From contig OY540809.1 in NCBI GenBank assembly GCA_961205875.1, positions 28,098,267-28,162,266 on the forward strand: DNA of 64,000 nucleotides, given 5' to 3'. Source of the stretch: Sialis fuliginosa (Eukaryota > Arthropoda > Insecta > Megaloptera > Sialidae). The stretch's first letter is position 1, and each line of letters opens with the position of its first letter. The notes beneath the pieces are model-generated. The model was not told where the DNA came from and searched no databases. It worked only from the letters and a program-made list of their open reading frames with translations. Below, piece by piece: positions 13,747 to 25,593 of this stretch. The position numbers and the translations under genes were made by a program.

Positions 13747-14185
13747 CTAGCTGGGCCCACGCGGCTTCGCTCGCGTGGACTACGGAATTATTGTTTAGGA
13801 TTAAAAAAAATATATAGTTGAATTAAGTACAAACACCATTAGTTATTATTGTAACAAAAACCAAACAACACTTAAATTACCTACCTAACAAAAGCGAATC
13901 AGAACAAAAAGTAAAAATAATTTTTGTTCTATTTAAATTTAAAAATTAATTATTGAAAACAAAATAAACAATTGACAGTCAAAAGAATACCGGCCTGTTC
14001 CCTCTGCCCAGCATGTTGGCACGTTCCCTCGCCGCACCCCGCGCACGGTCACAATCACGCGAATAATATATTCCCATATGTATATTTCGATATTTTCTAA
14101 GCTATACGACCTATCAGACAGACAGACAGACAGAGAGAGAGAGAGAGAGAGAGAGACGTTGAGCTTTATATATGTATATTAAGGA
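13747..14185 (-). mobile_element. non-autonomous Helitron-type element (439 bp)
   Basis: Read on the minus strand it starts A|TCCTTAATATACATATATAA, contains a (CTCT/CTGT)n tract, and ends CCACGCGAGCGAAGCCGCG...CTAG|A. The TC start, CTAG end, hairpin-prone GC-rich tail and lack of target duplication fit Helitrons. Relatives lie at 32,130 (truncated) and 36,040 (complete). Confidence 0.7.
14112..14156. repeat. (CAGA)n/(GA)n microsatellite inside the Helitron-type element
   Basis: Four CAGA units followed by a (GA) run. The corresponding place in the copy at 36,432 is (TGTC)n, so the tract is an intrinsic, expandable part of the element. Confidence 0.8.
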
Positions 14186-14459
14186 TAATTAAGTGCATGT
14201 GTTAAGATACAAATTACAGTATTGTGCAAATTAATGGAAGTTTAGGCAATTATTATGGTAAAACCGTTTATTGCTTGTAAAATACTCCCTCTGTTAAGAG
14301 TAGTTTATAAAGAAGTATGATCAATTAAAATATAAGAAAACAATATTGAGATAGAGCCATATATTTTAATAAGCCGCGACCACGAAACGAAAACTATCAA
14401 GTATTATGGGACAGAGGGAGTGATATTTTTACAAAATTATACAACTACCATTACACTTA

Positions 14460-14997
14460 TTAATAGGAAATATGCCCCTCTTTGACTTCAATAACTGCTT
14501 TTACTCGTTTTGCCTTGGACTCCGCTAGTTTTTGACAATTTTCAGAGATCCTCTCATCCCGATATCAAACCTGAATGACCGCTTCTATCATCTTTGTTTT
14601 TGTAGTGCAGTCGATTTTGCACAGTCTAGCTTCACAAATGGCCTATAAATTCACAGTAGGGTTCAAATCGGGCCAAAAAAGAACTGTTATCTCCTTATCC
14701 TGGAAATATTTCAACATTTCTTTCGACTTGTGGCAAGGAGTCCTGTCAAAGAATTGTTCCTTCTTGGGGTTGGCACTTTTCAAGTTCTTTGTTTAAATGG
14801 TGTTCCATATCGATTTGTATTTTTAGCTGTTTATCATGCCTTCGATTGGCACCAAAGATCAGACCCCCATGTATGAAAAACACCCCCAAAACATTATATG
14901 CAAAAAACATCTGCCAAGTAAATGCACAGTGCTTCCTCGTGCTAAATTCACTAAAACCGATAGTGTTCAGATAAATTGCCTGGCATTGGTTAACCAT
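14460..14997 (-). pseudogene. Tc1/IS630-family transposase C-terminal relic
   Basis: In the element's sense, frames read FFIHGGLIFGANRR, then LDRTPCHKSKEMLKYFQDKE and ITVLFWPDLNP. This matches the 'QDGTPCHTA...I..L.WP..SPDLNP' block of Tc1-like (DDE/D) transposases. A further frame reads ISENCQKLAESKAKRVKAVI followed by EVKEGHISY and a stop, the family's conserved C-terminal end. Stops and frame changes (for instance after NPTVNL) break it, and the N-terminal DNA-binding part is gone. It is a fossil: no intact catalytic domain. Confidence 0.8.
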
Positions 14998-15118
14998 TTA
15001 ATTTTTTTCATACAAATTTTACTAAAAAATCTTAGTTCGAATTTTTTCTTAAAACGCACCTAAATTTTTTTGATATATTTTTAATTTTTTGACAATTTCA
15101 ATCTAAATCTAAATTAAT

Positions 15119-15203
15119 GCAAATGTCAAAATGACATTTAAAACGTCAAAGTGACATTTAAAACGCCAAAGTGATATTTAAAACGTCAAAATGACACTTA
15201 ATA
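15119..15203. repeat. tandem repeat, period about 22 bp
   Basis: Roughly four copies of AAAACGTCAAAGTGACATTT with single-base differences, inside the Tc1-like element. Confidence 0.8.
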
Positions 15204-15754
15204 TATCCAATCAAATATCAATATAGAAAAACAAAACACGAATTTTTAAAATTAATTTAGATAAATCTTTGTAAGGGAATATTTTACAACAAACGTAGTA
15301 GACCCATATTATAGGAAATTTAATTCTCTACAAAAAATATTCTATAAAATTTTCTCGTAACATGTGTCGTTCTTGAGATATCTTGAAAAAAGAAATATTT
15401 TGGGGTGTCACCCCTCCCCCTTACACACGATTTTGATGATTTTGAAATGGGACCGTCCTCAAACCAAACCCAACCATCCGACCAAGTTTCAATAATATCG
15501 GTTCAGTGGTTCATGAGTTATGCGTGTGACAAGGATTCAGGGGACAGACGGACGGACGGACGGACAGACAGACAGACACGGAACGAAAAGTGTTTGTCTT
15601 GACGTGAAATGGATAAATAAATTTAAAATTTTGAAATTGGAGAACTTTTTTTTTGTCTCAATCTGAAACGATCACATAGCTTCTCGTATCTTCGATATTG
15701 CGAGGAAGCAAAATGCAAAACATCAGAATGATTATTAATTTGCAAAATACTGTA

Positions 15755-16355
15755 GATATAAAAGCTTTTTGTTTAAATGAATTATATTCAAGGCATTGAT
15801 CTTATATTGATAAAAAACATATCAAATCAAACTAAATAATTCAACGAAAAATATCTTAAATTTATTCTTGTTTTCTGGATGTCCAGGGTTAAGATTTACC
15901 ATTGAGTTACCCAACTACCCACAAACAGTGATGTACTTGAAGACATTTTTTTGTTATCATATTGATTTTGGTGCCCCCTAAAGCTCACATTTGTGCCCCT
16001 TTCCCCACGCTATTATTGAAGACCATTTTTTTCGTTGTCATGTCAATTTTGTCGCCCACTAAAACTCACTTTGGCACCCTCTGGAGTTTGTGAAGATCTT
16101 TTTTTTAGTCTTCATGCCACATTTTTATCCTCATAAAGATTTCCTACCGCATTTTAGCGCCCCTCTTGACCTACCCCTAGTTACGCCACTGCCTAGATGT
16201 ATCGATAATAATCAAGTAATATAATATAACATAAACTACTTCGCCGATTTTAATGAAACCTGCACAATAGTATTCCTTGAAGTCAGAGTTTTATGGATTG
16301 TATATATTCACGCTATCGCTTAAAAGAGCTAAGCCGTGAATAAATTTAATTTAAC
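15755..16355. other. AT-rich non-coding stretch
   Basis: A degenerate internal repetition of 'GCCCC.TAAA.CTCAC.TTTG' is visible at 15,970-16,165; otherwise nothing. Confidence 0.4.
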
Positions 16356-16375
16356 TCTTACTTTGGCCTAAACTA

Positions 16376-18334
16376 TGTAGTCCATTGAAAAGTTACATTT
16401 GGGGTTGCGTTTTTTAGAGGACGCAATTTTATTTTTTTGATGTGTAGGGGGGGTCAGTGTAAAGCTAAAATCAAGTTTGTGGGGTCGCCACCCTTGTCCC
16501 ACGGCCGCCATCTTGAAAATAGGGGTTGAAATGGTTATTTCGATTTATCTCTTAAACTATTTATCTGATAAAAAAAATTTGTCAACATTTTTTGTTGCAA
16601 ATTTAATTCTCTACAATTTTGGTCCAGTATCTTTTTGTCGTAGAATTATAAATAAAAAAGTTATAAGCGAAAATGTTCGGAAATTCGAGAAAAAAATTTT
16701 TATTTTTCGATATAACTTTTTTTTTATCATTTTACGAAAAAATAATATCAGACCATTTTTGTAGATCGTTTTTTAAGGAATAACTTTTATAAGCAACATT
16801 TTTTAATTAAGTCAATAGCTACGGTTTTACAGCGCTCCGAAGTGAGTATTATTTTTCAGTACTCTTAACTATACATATATTATGCGTGTGTACTAATAAT
16901 GTGTCATCAGTTATTTTCCTTTTTTTTTTTTATTTTGTTATTATAATTTTTTTAATTATTAATTTTGTAATATTATTAATAATTAATTATTGACTCTTTT
17001 CCCCACCACCCACGAGGTAGAGTCTGGAGAGCACAGATGAAGCAATTGTTCACAAAATCAAAGTCTGGCTCTGGAGCTTCTGAAACTGAAGATAAACTAC
17101 TGGAGCTGCTGCTGCGACGACGAATAACATTATCGGTTCGATTGTCCACGTAATAACAATAACACGCAATATGTACAGTTACTTCCGAAATAGTTCGTAA
17201 AAATTGTTCGTTAGCCTCATCATTTTTTGCTACAGCTCGATCTAATAAAGTTTTTACACCTTTTGCCTTCACAGTTCTTATTTTATTTTCACCTAAAGGT
17301 TTTTTACAAATAAAACAATCACTCATGATGGAATAATAGAAAAAGCACGCTTAAAAATTCTAAATGCTAATAAAAAAAAAATAGTTTTCACTGAAGTTAA
17401 AATCGTGTCTAAAATCATTCGAAATCGTCTTCACAATTACAAACAGGATAAAATACATCCGCACGTAGAGAAATATGTAGCACAACTGAAAGATATAAGT
17501 TGAACGACAACTTCAACACAATAACATCAGCTATTCTTACAATAAGAGAGGTTAGAAATAATAATAATAATAGCAGGCAGATGTTCTTTTGTTCCTTCAT
17601 GGTCACGTGAGTATTTTCTACCTGGACAGTATTCTCAGTAACGGACATCAAATTTAAAATTATTTTAAAAATCAATAATTGTAAAATTCTGTAATGGAGT
17701 GGAAAAGAATCAATAATTAATTATTAATAATATTACAAAATTAATAATTAAAAAAATTATAATAACAAAATAAAAAAAAAAAAGGAAAATAACTGATGAC
17801 ACATTATTAGTACACACGCATAATATATGTATAGTTAAGAGTACTGAAAAATAATACTCACTTCGGAGCGCTGTAAAACCGTAGCTATTGACTTAATTAA
17901 AAAATGTTGTTTATAAAAGTTATTCCTTAAAAAACGATCTACAAAAATGGTCTAATATTATTTTTTCGTAAAATGATAAAAAAAAAAGTTATATCGAAAA
18001 ATAAAAATTTTTTTCTCGAATTTCCGAACATTTTCGCTTATAACTTTTTTATTTATAATTCTACGACAAAAAGATACTGGACCAAAATTGTAGAGAATTA
18101 AATTTGCAACAAAAAATGTTGACAAATTTTTTTTATCAGATAAATAGTTTAAGAGATAAATCGAAATAACCATTTCAACCCCTATTTTCAAGATGGCGGC
18201 CGTGGGACAAGGGTGGCGACCCCACAAACTTGATTTTAGCTTTACACTGACTCCCCCTACACATCAAAAAAATAAAATTGCGTCCTCTAAAAAACGCAAG
18301 GTAAGGCCTAAAAAATGTAACATTTCAATGGACT
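16376..18334. mobile_element. foldback transposon carrying a small Cys-rich ORF
   Basis: Ends TAGTCCATTGAAA.GTTACATTT (16,376) and its inverse ending GGACTA (18,334). About 620-bp arms are almost perfectly mirrored: 16,376-16,996 against 17,706-18,334. An 'ATG' flanks both ends (possible 3-bp duplication). The arm ORFs at 16,477 and 17,958 are the same sequence read inward and are not genes. The unique centre of about 700 bp carries the ORF at 16,976-17,326. Confidence 0.8.
16976..17326 (-). CDS. 116-residue Cys-rich ORF in foldback element, possible zinc-binding protein fragment
   Basis: The product begins MSDCFICKKPLGENKIRTVK, continues AKGVKTLL and SEVTVHIACYCYY, then a serine run (RRRSSSSSSLSSVS), and ends with FDFVNNCFICALQT. 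The two CxxC pairs, 'KG.KTL', 'VTVHI.C' and 'FDF...C..C' resemble, from memory, the N-terminus of a large uncharacterised protein group common in arthropod genomes and often linked to mobile DNA. It looks like the first part of such a protein truncated inside the element: after CFIC the reading enters the inverted arm and stops. An upstream frame (17,415-17,675, same strand) is not recognised. It could be an element-encoded product or a captured fragment; function unknown. Confidence 0.5.
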   Translation of the reverse strand: MSDCFICKKPLGENKIRTVKAKGVKTLLDRAVAKNDEANEQFLRTISEVTVHIACYCYYVDNRTDNVIRRRSSSSSSLSSVSEAPEPDFDFVNNCFICALQTLPRGWWGKESIINY

Positions 18335-21300
18335 AATGAGAGATATACATATGTATAAAAATTATGAAAGGACGTTTTATAGAATTCAATTAGTAATACT
18401 ACTGTTACTAACTTTAATATTTAAGATACTGTAGATGTTTTTTTGTTTATTCAAAACACGGGGGGTATCAAGTGTCAAGTCTATCTTGAACTCGCATCAT
18501 CTAAGGTAACGGTATGAACTACAAAAAATTGGTTTACAGGTTAAAAAAACACATTTATTATTAATATAGAGACTTATTGTTAGATAGATAGATAGATAGA
18601 TAAGGTAATGGCACCAGTCGTGGCAAGGACGCCAGTAATGGCAAATTTTTAATTAAATGTACTGAAATAGAAATATGTATTGATATTTGATTAATACCAT
18701 TTCTGAATATCAATCTATATACATTTAACTGCTCTGGGTAGGTTAATGTATATTTCAATCATATTGTTGTATAGTGAATTTTTTACTAACTGAAGTCTGG
18801 AGTGATTAAATATTAATTTTTTTCCTGTATTCTAGATATGTTCTTTTTCAAATTTTTGAAATAGATCATAATATTCTTTGATAAAGCACGCACTATCATA
18901 TATTTAGATACCGAAGACAGTAAATATTTTATATTTTTTAAATGTATGATATAAATGTTCCCTTGAAGAAATAACCATTATTATTCTAATACATTTTTTT
19001 GTAGTACGAAAACTTTTTTTGTGAGGGGAGCCATTTCCCAAGAGATTATTCTATATTTTTATAAGGAGTATACAACTATACAAGTCCATAATATATACAA
19101 ATTTATTAAATAATAATTAAAATTGTTTCTATTTATTTTGTAGTAAGGTTGCAATTGCAAATTAGTAATATATGTAGTTTGGGCTATAACTTTTTTTTTA
19201 ATCTTTAATTTTTTTGTTGATCTGTTAAACCAAATTATGCAAAAAATATAGCTAAATATAAACAATGTTAATTATTAAACAAATCCAAGAAAAATCGCTT
19301 ATTTGATAGCTGCTAACTAATAAATCCTTATTCAACAACCCAGAAAACCTTTAATAAAGTATTTACTGAGATATTAACTAATCAACTTAATTGTTTTTCT
19401 TGAAAATGAATTATGAATTTATTAATTAAAATTTTGAATTGAAAGGCCTAAAAAAATAAACTTTGTTATTATTTTTTTTCCTATTTAAAGACCTTAAAAA
19501 CGGTCGTTCAAAGAACCCTTAAGGGACTCGCAACAATTCCAGTCAGGGGGCCCGTGATAATGTGAGGGCCATACTTTTGTGGCAAGTAATAGCCTATTTT
19601 GAATTTAGTTATATATTGTTACTTCATGTTAGTGTTCATGTTCGAGCTTCAGTCTTAAATTATTTTAACATTGGACCTATTGTCATCCCACATTTATATT
19701 TTACCAGGTGATTAATTACTATAATGACTATTCTTGGTATTAATTTGAAAATTTTTGAAACCGTACTTGTTGTGAATATTGTGTTATATATCATTGGAAT
19801 CGGTGTGAAATATGCTTTAAAATGATACCCGCCCAACTCTCTAGATCAATTAGATCAACTTCCAGAGCATTTCAAAAATTTTCCATCGCGGTTTTTTGGC
19901 CAATTTTTGAAAACTTTACATAGCTGTAATTTTAAAACGAGTAGACATATCTCAATAAAATTTGGTATTTTTCCAAGTCTATATAAATTTCATGAAAATC
20001 TGAGATAGTGAGGTTTATACCTTGTGTGGATTTGATATGGAATGACTCATTCTTGTTAATTTATCAATTTTAATTGACATTTTTGGTGATTTTTTAACAT
20101 TCTTTTAGGGGGAAAGAGGGCGGAAAAATAAATCTCACACAGGGCACCAGACTTGCTAAGGCCGGTTATTACAAGCAACAACGACAGAAAATGTAATGTG
20201 TTCTTGCGGCTGTGTTGCATGACTGTCGTTTTTTCATATGGTTACGTGTAAACATTTACACAAGGATTTTACTTTTTTAAATCTGGCTGAGAGTTGAAAC
20301 ATTCCTTTCTTTGTTTGGTTTTTTGATAAATTGTTAGTCTTGAACAAATATTTATACAGAGTGGCAAAAGGAAAACTAGCTAGATAACTTTATTTTATAT
20401 TATAAAATGAATAACGTGTTTTTTTAATTACAGAACACATTTTATTTTAAAACAGCAATGTAATATACCAAGATACCAAGATACGAGCACAAAATTGTAT
20501 TCTATTGTATTTTATTTTTTAATACAAAATATTGAATCTATAATACCTACTTGTTGATTTCAAAAGTTAGTGATCGATTCGAGTATTGCAAATAGTCACT
20601 AAATTTATCTAAGAAGTTAACAAAAATTCACAAGTCGAAAAATAGAATTCCGCGGACCATTAAGTCGTACGTCTGGCTAATTGTAAACTATACGCGACAT
20701 ATTCTTTTATGGAACTAATTAATTCTACATAAAATTCAGGGATAAGTCGATACATACACAGGCGACTTCTCATTTACCAATTTCATGGCGACTCTCGTAA
20801 ACGAAGTGTACTGATACATAAAGTATTAGTCCACCTTGACAATCCATCGAGTAGAAAATAATTGGTAAAATTATTGCCCACTAATACCAAATTATTTCAA
20901 ATTAAATTATAATAAATATAAATATAATAATAAATTCAGATTAAATTGCAGTATGACGCCTAAAATTTTGTAACAAAACAAAATATCATATTTTCAGTCT
21001 TTTTATATGTTTTTATTTGCATCTTAAACTATACAAAAAAAAATACGGTAAATTTTGTAATTCTTTGTTTGTGTTTCGGTCAAAATAGATTCCTTGGAAA
21101 AAAGGTGAGTGGGTGGTGGGAAGCACATTTCCACTTGTAGTGATTTGACACAAAAAAATCAAATTTATATTTTAATTTTATAGACGTGTCTCTATCGTAT
21201 TACCTAGAATTAAATATTTATATTAATAAAAAACAAAATGGCGAACTTGTAAAAAAGGTTGCAAAAATTTTGTTTTTTTTCGTTGAAAATCGAAAAAAAA

Positions 21301-21695
21301 GAAATTATTAATAAAAATAAATGATAGCTATTAGTGTGTAGAACAACGTGTTAAAATTATAGCCCGATCGGTTGATTGGAATTTTGTTTCTGCTTCCCAC
21401 CATCCGAAATTTTTTTTCATTCATAGAAAATATATACTTACACAGACCTAGCCTAACACATTCTCTTCTATGGGCTATAACTTCGTAAATACTTTGACTT
21501 TAGGTCTACAATTTTCACAGTATACTTTCAATTTATTTTACTTTCAAAATATGTAAACAAAAACAAAAAAAATTAAGTTGTCACACCACAATATTGCGAA
21601 AATGTCGATATGGATAGATACGTTAATAAAGCTGACTTATAGGTCGAAAAATTAATTGAATTATTAAAAATCATCATCCCAGACTAAATTAATCA
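18335..21695. other. AT-rich non-coding stretch
   Basis: A (TAGA)n run of about 20 bp lies at 18,582-18,602. Segments 19,500-19,560 and 20,100-20,260 are less AT-rich but carry no frame with recognisable content. Nothing else is supported. Confidence 0.4.
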
Positions 21696-21971
21696 CCAAT
21701 CAATTATCGCCATCTATTATTCCAATCACAAATCCAATATCCCTCCCACCAATCACACAGTATACAGTATGTCGGTTATATAGATTCACATCACCCCCAC
21801 CAACCCCCTCTCCGACCACCCACCCGCCACCACACACACACAATACCACCGCAGCAGCAGTAGTCCCGAATCCTAACGGAGTTGTTATCAATATTGCACG
21901 GGAAATTCACGCGACGCATGTTAGGGGGAGGGGCACAACGGCGGCAGGCCGGGTGTACGCATAGTGAATAT

Positions 21972-22085
21972 TTAACAGCGGTGGAGGAACGGGTGCGGAG
22001 ACGATGGTTCGTAAGCATAATTTCCGGCATGGTGGGATACTCGACCTTTAAACCACTGACATGGTGCTTGTGGAGTGTATGGTCG
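21972..22085 (-). pseudogene. decayed partial copy of the dpr Ig2 exon end
   Basis: The minus strand reads VSHHAGNYAYEPSSPHPFLHRC, against AAHHAGNYTCEPSNARPASVLV in the Ig2 exon at 24,650-24,934. Nucleotide similarity is also visible around GGTTCG.AAG..TAATT.CC.GC.TGGTG (plus strand). The essential F-strand cysteine is replaced by tyrosine, the C-terminal half has lost the Dpr consensus, and there is no matching splice donor. It lies about 2.6 kb downstream of the real exon in gene direction, so a local duplication followed by decay is likely. Flanking sequence (21,790-21,960) is also more G+C-rich than average. Confidence 0.5.
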
Positions 22086-22254
22086 TGATTTTTTGTGCAT
22101 ATATGTATACGTAATGTAGGTGAATAATAATAATATTTTCATCAAAGCAAAAAAAATTAAATAATTTATTAGACAACGATTACAAAGGGTAAAGGACCCT
22201 ATTTTAACTTGTCTCGACATGCTGTTGGTTTATGTTAGTATGTACAGTCGCCTG

Positions 22255-22687
22255 CAGAAGTCGTCTGCCACCCTAAAGGCAAAAATCGCTTACAACAGAT
22301 TCAAAATTTAAAGACAAACATGATTGGGTATCTTTTTCTAGGGCGGAGCTTATATAGTTATAACATTTTAAATAAAAACAATAAATATACGTCCATTTTA
22401 AATAATGATTTATTATTACAAATTTTGAATTTATTATCTAATTTCTTATACTTATTATGGTTATTTACTATGATTATATTGTATAATAATTTAATTGCAC
22501 AATTATATATGAGTATTATAAACGAAGAGTAGTTTTTTTATCCAGCAAATGAGTTTCAAAATATCTGTCTTTGTTTGATACATGGAGAAATGATTCAAAT
22601 ATTATAATAATCAAATGGGAGGAGTCTACTAAGTTTGTGATAAGCGAAAATGAATACAAACTGAAAGACCAGTTCTGCAGGCGACTG
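22255..22687. mobile_element. TA-flanked MITE, Tc1/mariner type (433 bp)
   Basis: Ends CAGTCGCCTGCAGAAGTCGT and ...TTCTGCAGGCGACTG, flanked by TA (22,253-22,254; 22,688-22,689). The interior is A/T-rich with no coding support. Confidence 0.85.
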
Positions 22688-23082
22688 TAGAATGTACAGG
22701 TAACACAGAATAGAACCAAAAAAAAAATTAAGACAAGTGTAAGCTATCCTTGCACAAATAGTGTTCCGTGCCATCTTCCCTCCACTTAAATTATTGAAAA
22801 TTTTGAAAAAATTCAGTTGTATTAAACCCCCCTGCAATTTGTACATTTTTACTAGAGGGCATCATTTTACATGTTCAGTAAAATTTTCAAGTTTCTAGCT
22901 TATATAATTTATATTTTGGTTTGTCTAAAAAGGACGGACGAACGGACGACAAAGTGAGATTAATAGGGTAACACTAAAAACGAACAAAAACGTATAGAAT
23001 TTTAAACACGTACTTTGATTTTGAAGTTAAAAATAATTCTTTTTAATAGCAAACTTATCTCTCTAAAACTAAATAAGTGAAT

Positions 23083-24375
23083 AGTCACTGATTACACAGG
23101 TTTACAAAAAAACAAAAGTTTATGAATATTCGACGAGACCATTGTATTCTTATGTATTTTGACGCCCTGAATCCGAATCTGAGGTTCGTTGACCTTGGTT
23201 AGCTCAATTGCAAGGTCATTTTAAGGTCAAATTTTTAAAAATCGCTAAATGATTCTGGTAAAAGATGATATATAGGTTTTTCTGATCGCTGATTCTGAAT
23301 TTGATATCCGTTGACCTCTATGAGGTCAGGTTCAAGGTCATTTCAAGGTCAAAGTGGGAAAAATCGCTCGAAAATTCTGACAAAACAGTACAAATAGGTT
23401 TTTGGGGTCGCTTAATTAAAAATTGAGGTCCGTAGACCCCTAAAATGTCATTTTCAAGGTCATTTTAAGATCAAAATTTTATTTTTTTAAATCGCTAAAT
23501 GAATTAGTTAAAAGGTGATATATAGGGTTCTCTGGTTGCTGATTCTAAATTTGATGTCTGTTGACCTCTACGAAGTCAGGTTCAAGGTCAAAGTGGGAAA
23601 ACTCGCTCGAAACAGTACATGTAGGTTTGAACCTGACCTTTTAGAGGTCAACAGACAATAAATTCAGAATCAGCGACCAGAGAAACCTATATATCACCTT
23701 TTACTAGATTCATTCAGCGATTTTTAAAAATTTGACCTTGAAATGACCTTGAAACTGACATTGTAGGGGTCTACGGACTTCAAATTTTAATACAACGATC
23801 CCAAAAACCTATATGTACTGTTTTGTCAGAACTTTCGAGTGATATTTCCCACTTTGACCTTCAAATGACCTTGAACCTGACCTCGTAAAGGTCAACAGAC
23901 ATCAAATTTAGAATCAGCAACCAGAGAACCCTATATATCACCTTTTACCTAATTCATTTAGCGATTTTAAAAAATAAAATTTTGATCTTAAAATGACTTT
24001 GAAAATGACATTTTAGGGGTCTTCGGACCTCAAATTTTAATTAAGCGACCCCAAAAACCTATTTGTACTGTTTTGTCAGAATTTTCGAGTGATTTTTCCC
24101 ACTTTGACCTTGAAATGACCTTGAACCTGACCTCATAGAGGTCAACGGATATCAAATTCAGAATCAGCGACCAGAAAAACCTATATATCATCTTTTACCA
24201 GAATCATTTAGCGATTTTTAAAAATTTGACCTTAAAATGACCTTGAAATTGAGCTAACCAAGGTCAACGGACCTCAGATTTGGATTCAGGGCGTCAAAAT
24301 ACATAAGAATACAATGGTCTCGTCAAATATTCATAAACTTTTTTTTTTGTAAACCTGTGTTATCAGTCACTATGG
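23083..24375. repeat. foldback element densely packed with AGGTCA motifs
   Basis: GTCACTGATTACACAGGTTT (23,083) is mirrored at 24,349-24,372. The two arms, meeting near 23,620, are close to palindromic over more than 500 bp. Each arm is built of degenerate units of about 110-190 bp containing TTGACCT, TCAAGGTCA and AGGTCA, repeated more than twenty times in both orientations. No coding capacity. It lies just downstream of the dpr Ig2 exon, inside the gene's presumed last intron if the gene continues. Confidence 0.8.
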
Positions 24376-24649
24376 TCTACTCTGTACTGTGAAATAGTGA
24401 AAAGTAGACCACTGCTAATCAGTAGATAATTATTGCTAATCAATGAATAATCACTGAACAAATCAGTGGATCATTGGTAATATCACTAAAATCACTGGTT
24501 GAATTCTCACTGATTCAGTTCCAGAGAGTACACATAGGTGCTCGTGGAGGTGATACTTTAATAACTGCCGTTGAATTTAATTCCCCCAACCGAAATATTA
24601 CAAATGTTTTGTAAGGGAGGATTGCTGACTTAGTACAAGTTATACTTAC

Positions 24650-24934
24650 TATGAAGGACATGCACGAGCACGCTTGCCGGCCGCGCATTCGACGGTTCGC
24701 AAGTGTAATTCCCCGCGTGGTGCGCGGCAGCCCGAGGTATCACCAGCTCGCTGGAGTAGCGACCGTGTCGGACTGCGGCACCGCCACCCAGGTCGAAGTT
24801 GATCATCCTGTCTCCGTGGTACCAGAACAAATACGCGGCAGGAGCCGTGGATCGCCGGACAAGACATACGAGCCTGAGAGGAGAGCCGCTCTTCACGATC
24901 TTATCGGTCCCACCGATTATTTCTGCTTGTGCTT
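24650..24934 (-). CDS. dpr-family gene, Ig domain 2 exon
   Basis: A 285-nt exon with acceptor AATTACAG and consensus donor GTAAGTAT. It holds the whole second Ig domain: EAQAEIIGG linker, first cysteine in LRLVCLVRR, FWYHGDRMINFD (Ig tryptophan and the Dpr 'FWYH...MINFD' motif), then HHAGNYTCEPSNARPASVLV with the second cysteine (Y-x-C), ending HVLH plus one base (phase 1). NYT is a potential N-glycosylation site. In the family, a short last exon beginning G/S-E-N-P-A-A-M follows at this phase. Unlike the AT-rich upstream exons, this exon is strikingly G+C-rich (many GCC, GCG, CGG codons) in an AT-rich setting. The expected last exon is not found downstream on this strand but on the plus strand at 5,540. 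Confidence 0.93.
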
Positions 24935-25375
24935 CTGTAATTTGTTTTATTAATTTAATTTTAACTGTCATTTAATATATGTTTGTTGACACATTTGTGT
25001 TTAAGCAATATCTAAAACATTAAAATCGTAAAATTAAAAATTCATGCTTTTTAATCAAATTGATAAAATGAACAAAAAAAAATTATATAAATTATTAAAT
25101 ATATTCACTTGTTATCGTATTTTTTAATTCACATATATTAAATACATAATTTAGTACCAGCTGAAAACGCAATTTCTCTTCTTCATGTGTCAATAAAATT
25201 TTACATTAATATTGATATTGTAAAATATAATATCTTCATCTTGAAAGAATTTCATTTTGCCTATTACTACATGAACTTTATCACTGTAGAAACTTATTTT
25301 AATTCTCAATTTTGGAGTTAGATTTACATATGTATGCAAAATATATTTTGAATAAATTAATTTCAATCAAAGTTA
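24935..25375. other. intron sequence between Ig2 exon and LINE relic
   Basis: AT-rich, nothing recognised. An (AAT)n run at 25,374-25,391 may be the 3' tail of the LINE relic. Confidence 0.4.
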
Positions 25376-25593
25376 ATAATAATAATAATATTTTTTATTG
25401 TTTCTGACCAAAAATATTGGTATTACAATACGTCGATAACAGAAAAAAATCATAAAAATAAATAAATAAAATTACAATTACAAGCACTCAGCAATGCTGT
25501 ACGATTCCCTGCTGATCATATAATCTAAAAATAATAATAAAAAAAAATTTTCTTGAGATATATATGCTGGAAGAGTTTTTACAATTTTGTTAA

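Larger units (their letters stand above)
14217..15752 (-). mobile_element. decayed Tc1-like transposon (1,536 bp)
   Basis: Inverted ends CAGTATTGTGCAAATTAATG and ...TAATTTGCAAAATACTG, with TA at 14,215-14,216 and 15,753-15,754. It encloses a transposase relic (14,460-14,997) and, toward the 5' end, a period-22 tandem repeat (15,119-15,203) and a (GACG)/(GACA) tract (15,546-15,577). Related but end-less copies occur at about 33,630-34,290 and 56,855-57,560. Confidence 0.75.

Noticed and set aside
16477..16764. 95-codon ORF MWGRHPCPTAAILKIGVEM...
   Set aside because: Identical ORF occurs inverted at 17,958-18,227; both are the arms of a foldback element with no domain.
21882..22088. Plus-strand ORF MLSILHGKFTRRMLGGG...
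   Set aside because: Antisense to the decayed Ig2 duplicate and adjacent G+C-rich patch; no domain.
24651..24953. Plus-strand 100-codon ORF over the Ig2 exon
   Set aside because: G+C-rich antisense shadow of the minus-strand Dpr exon, which has motifs and splice sites.
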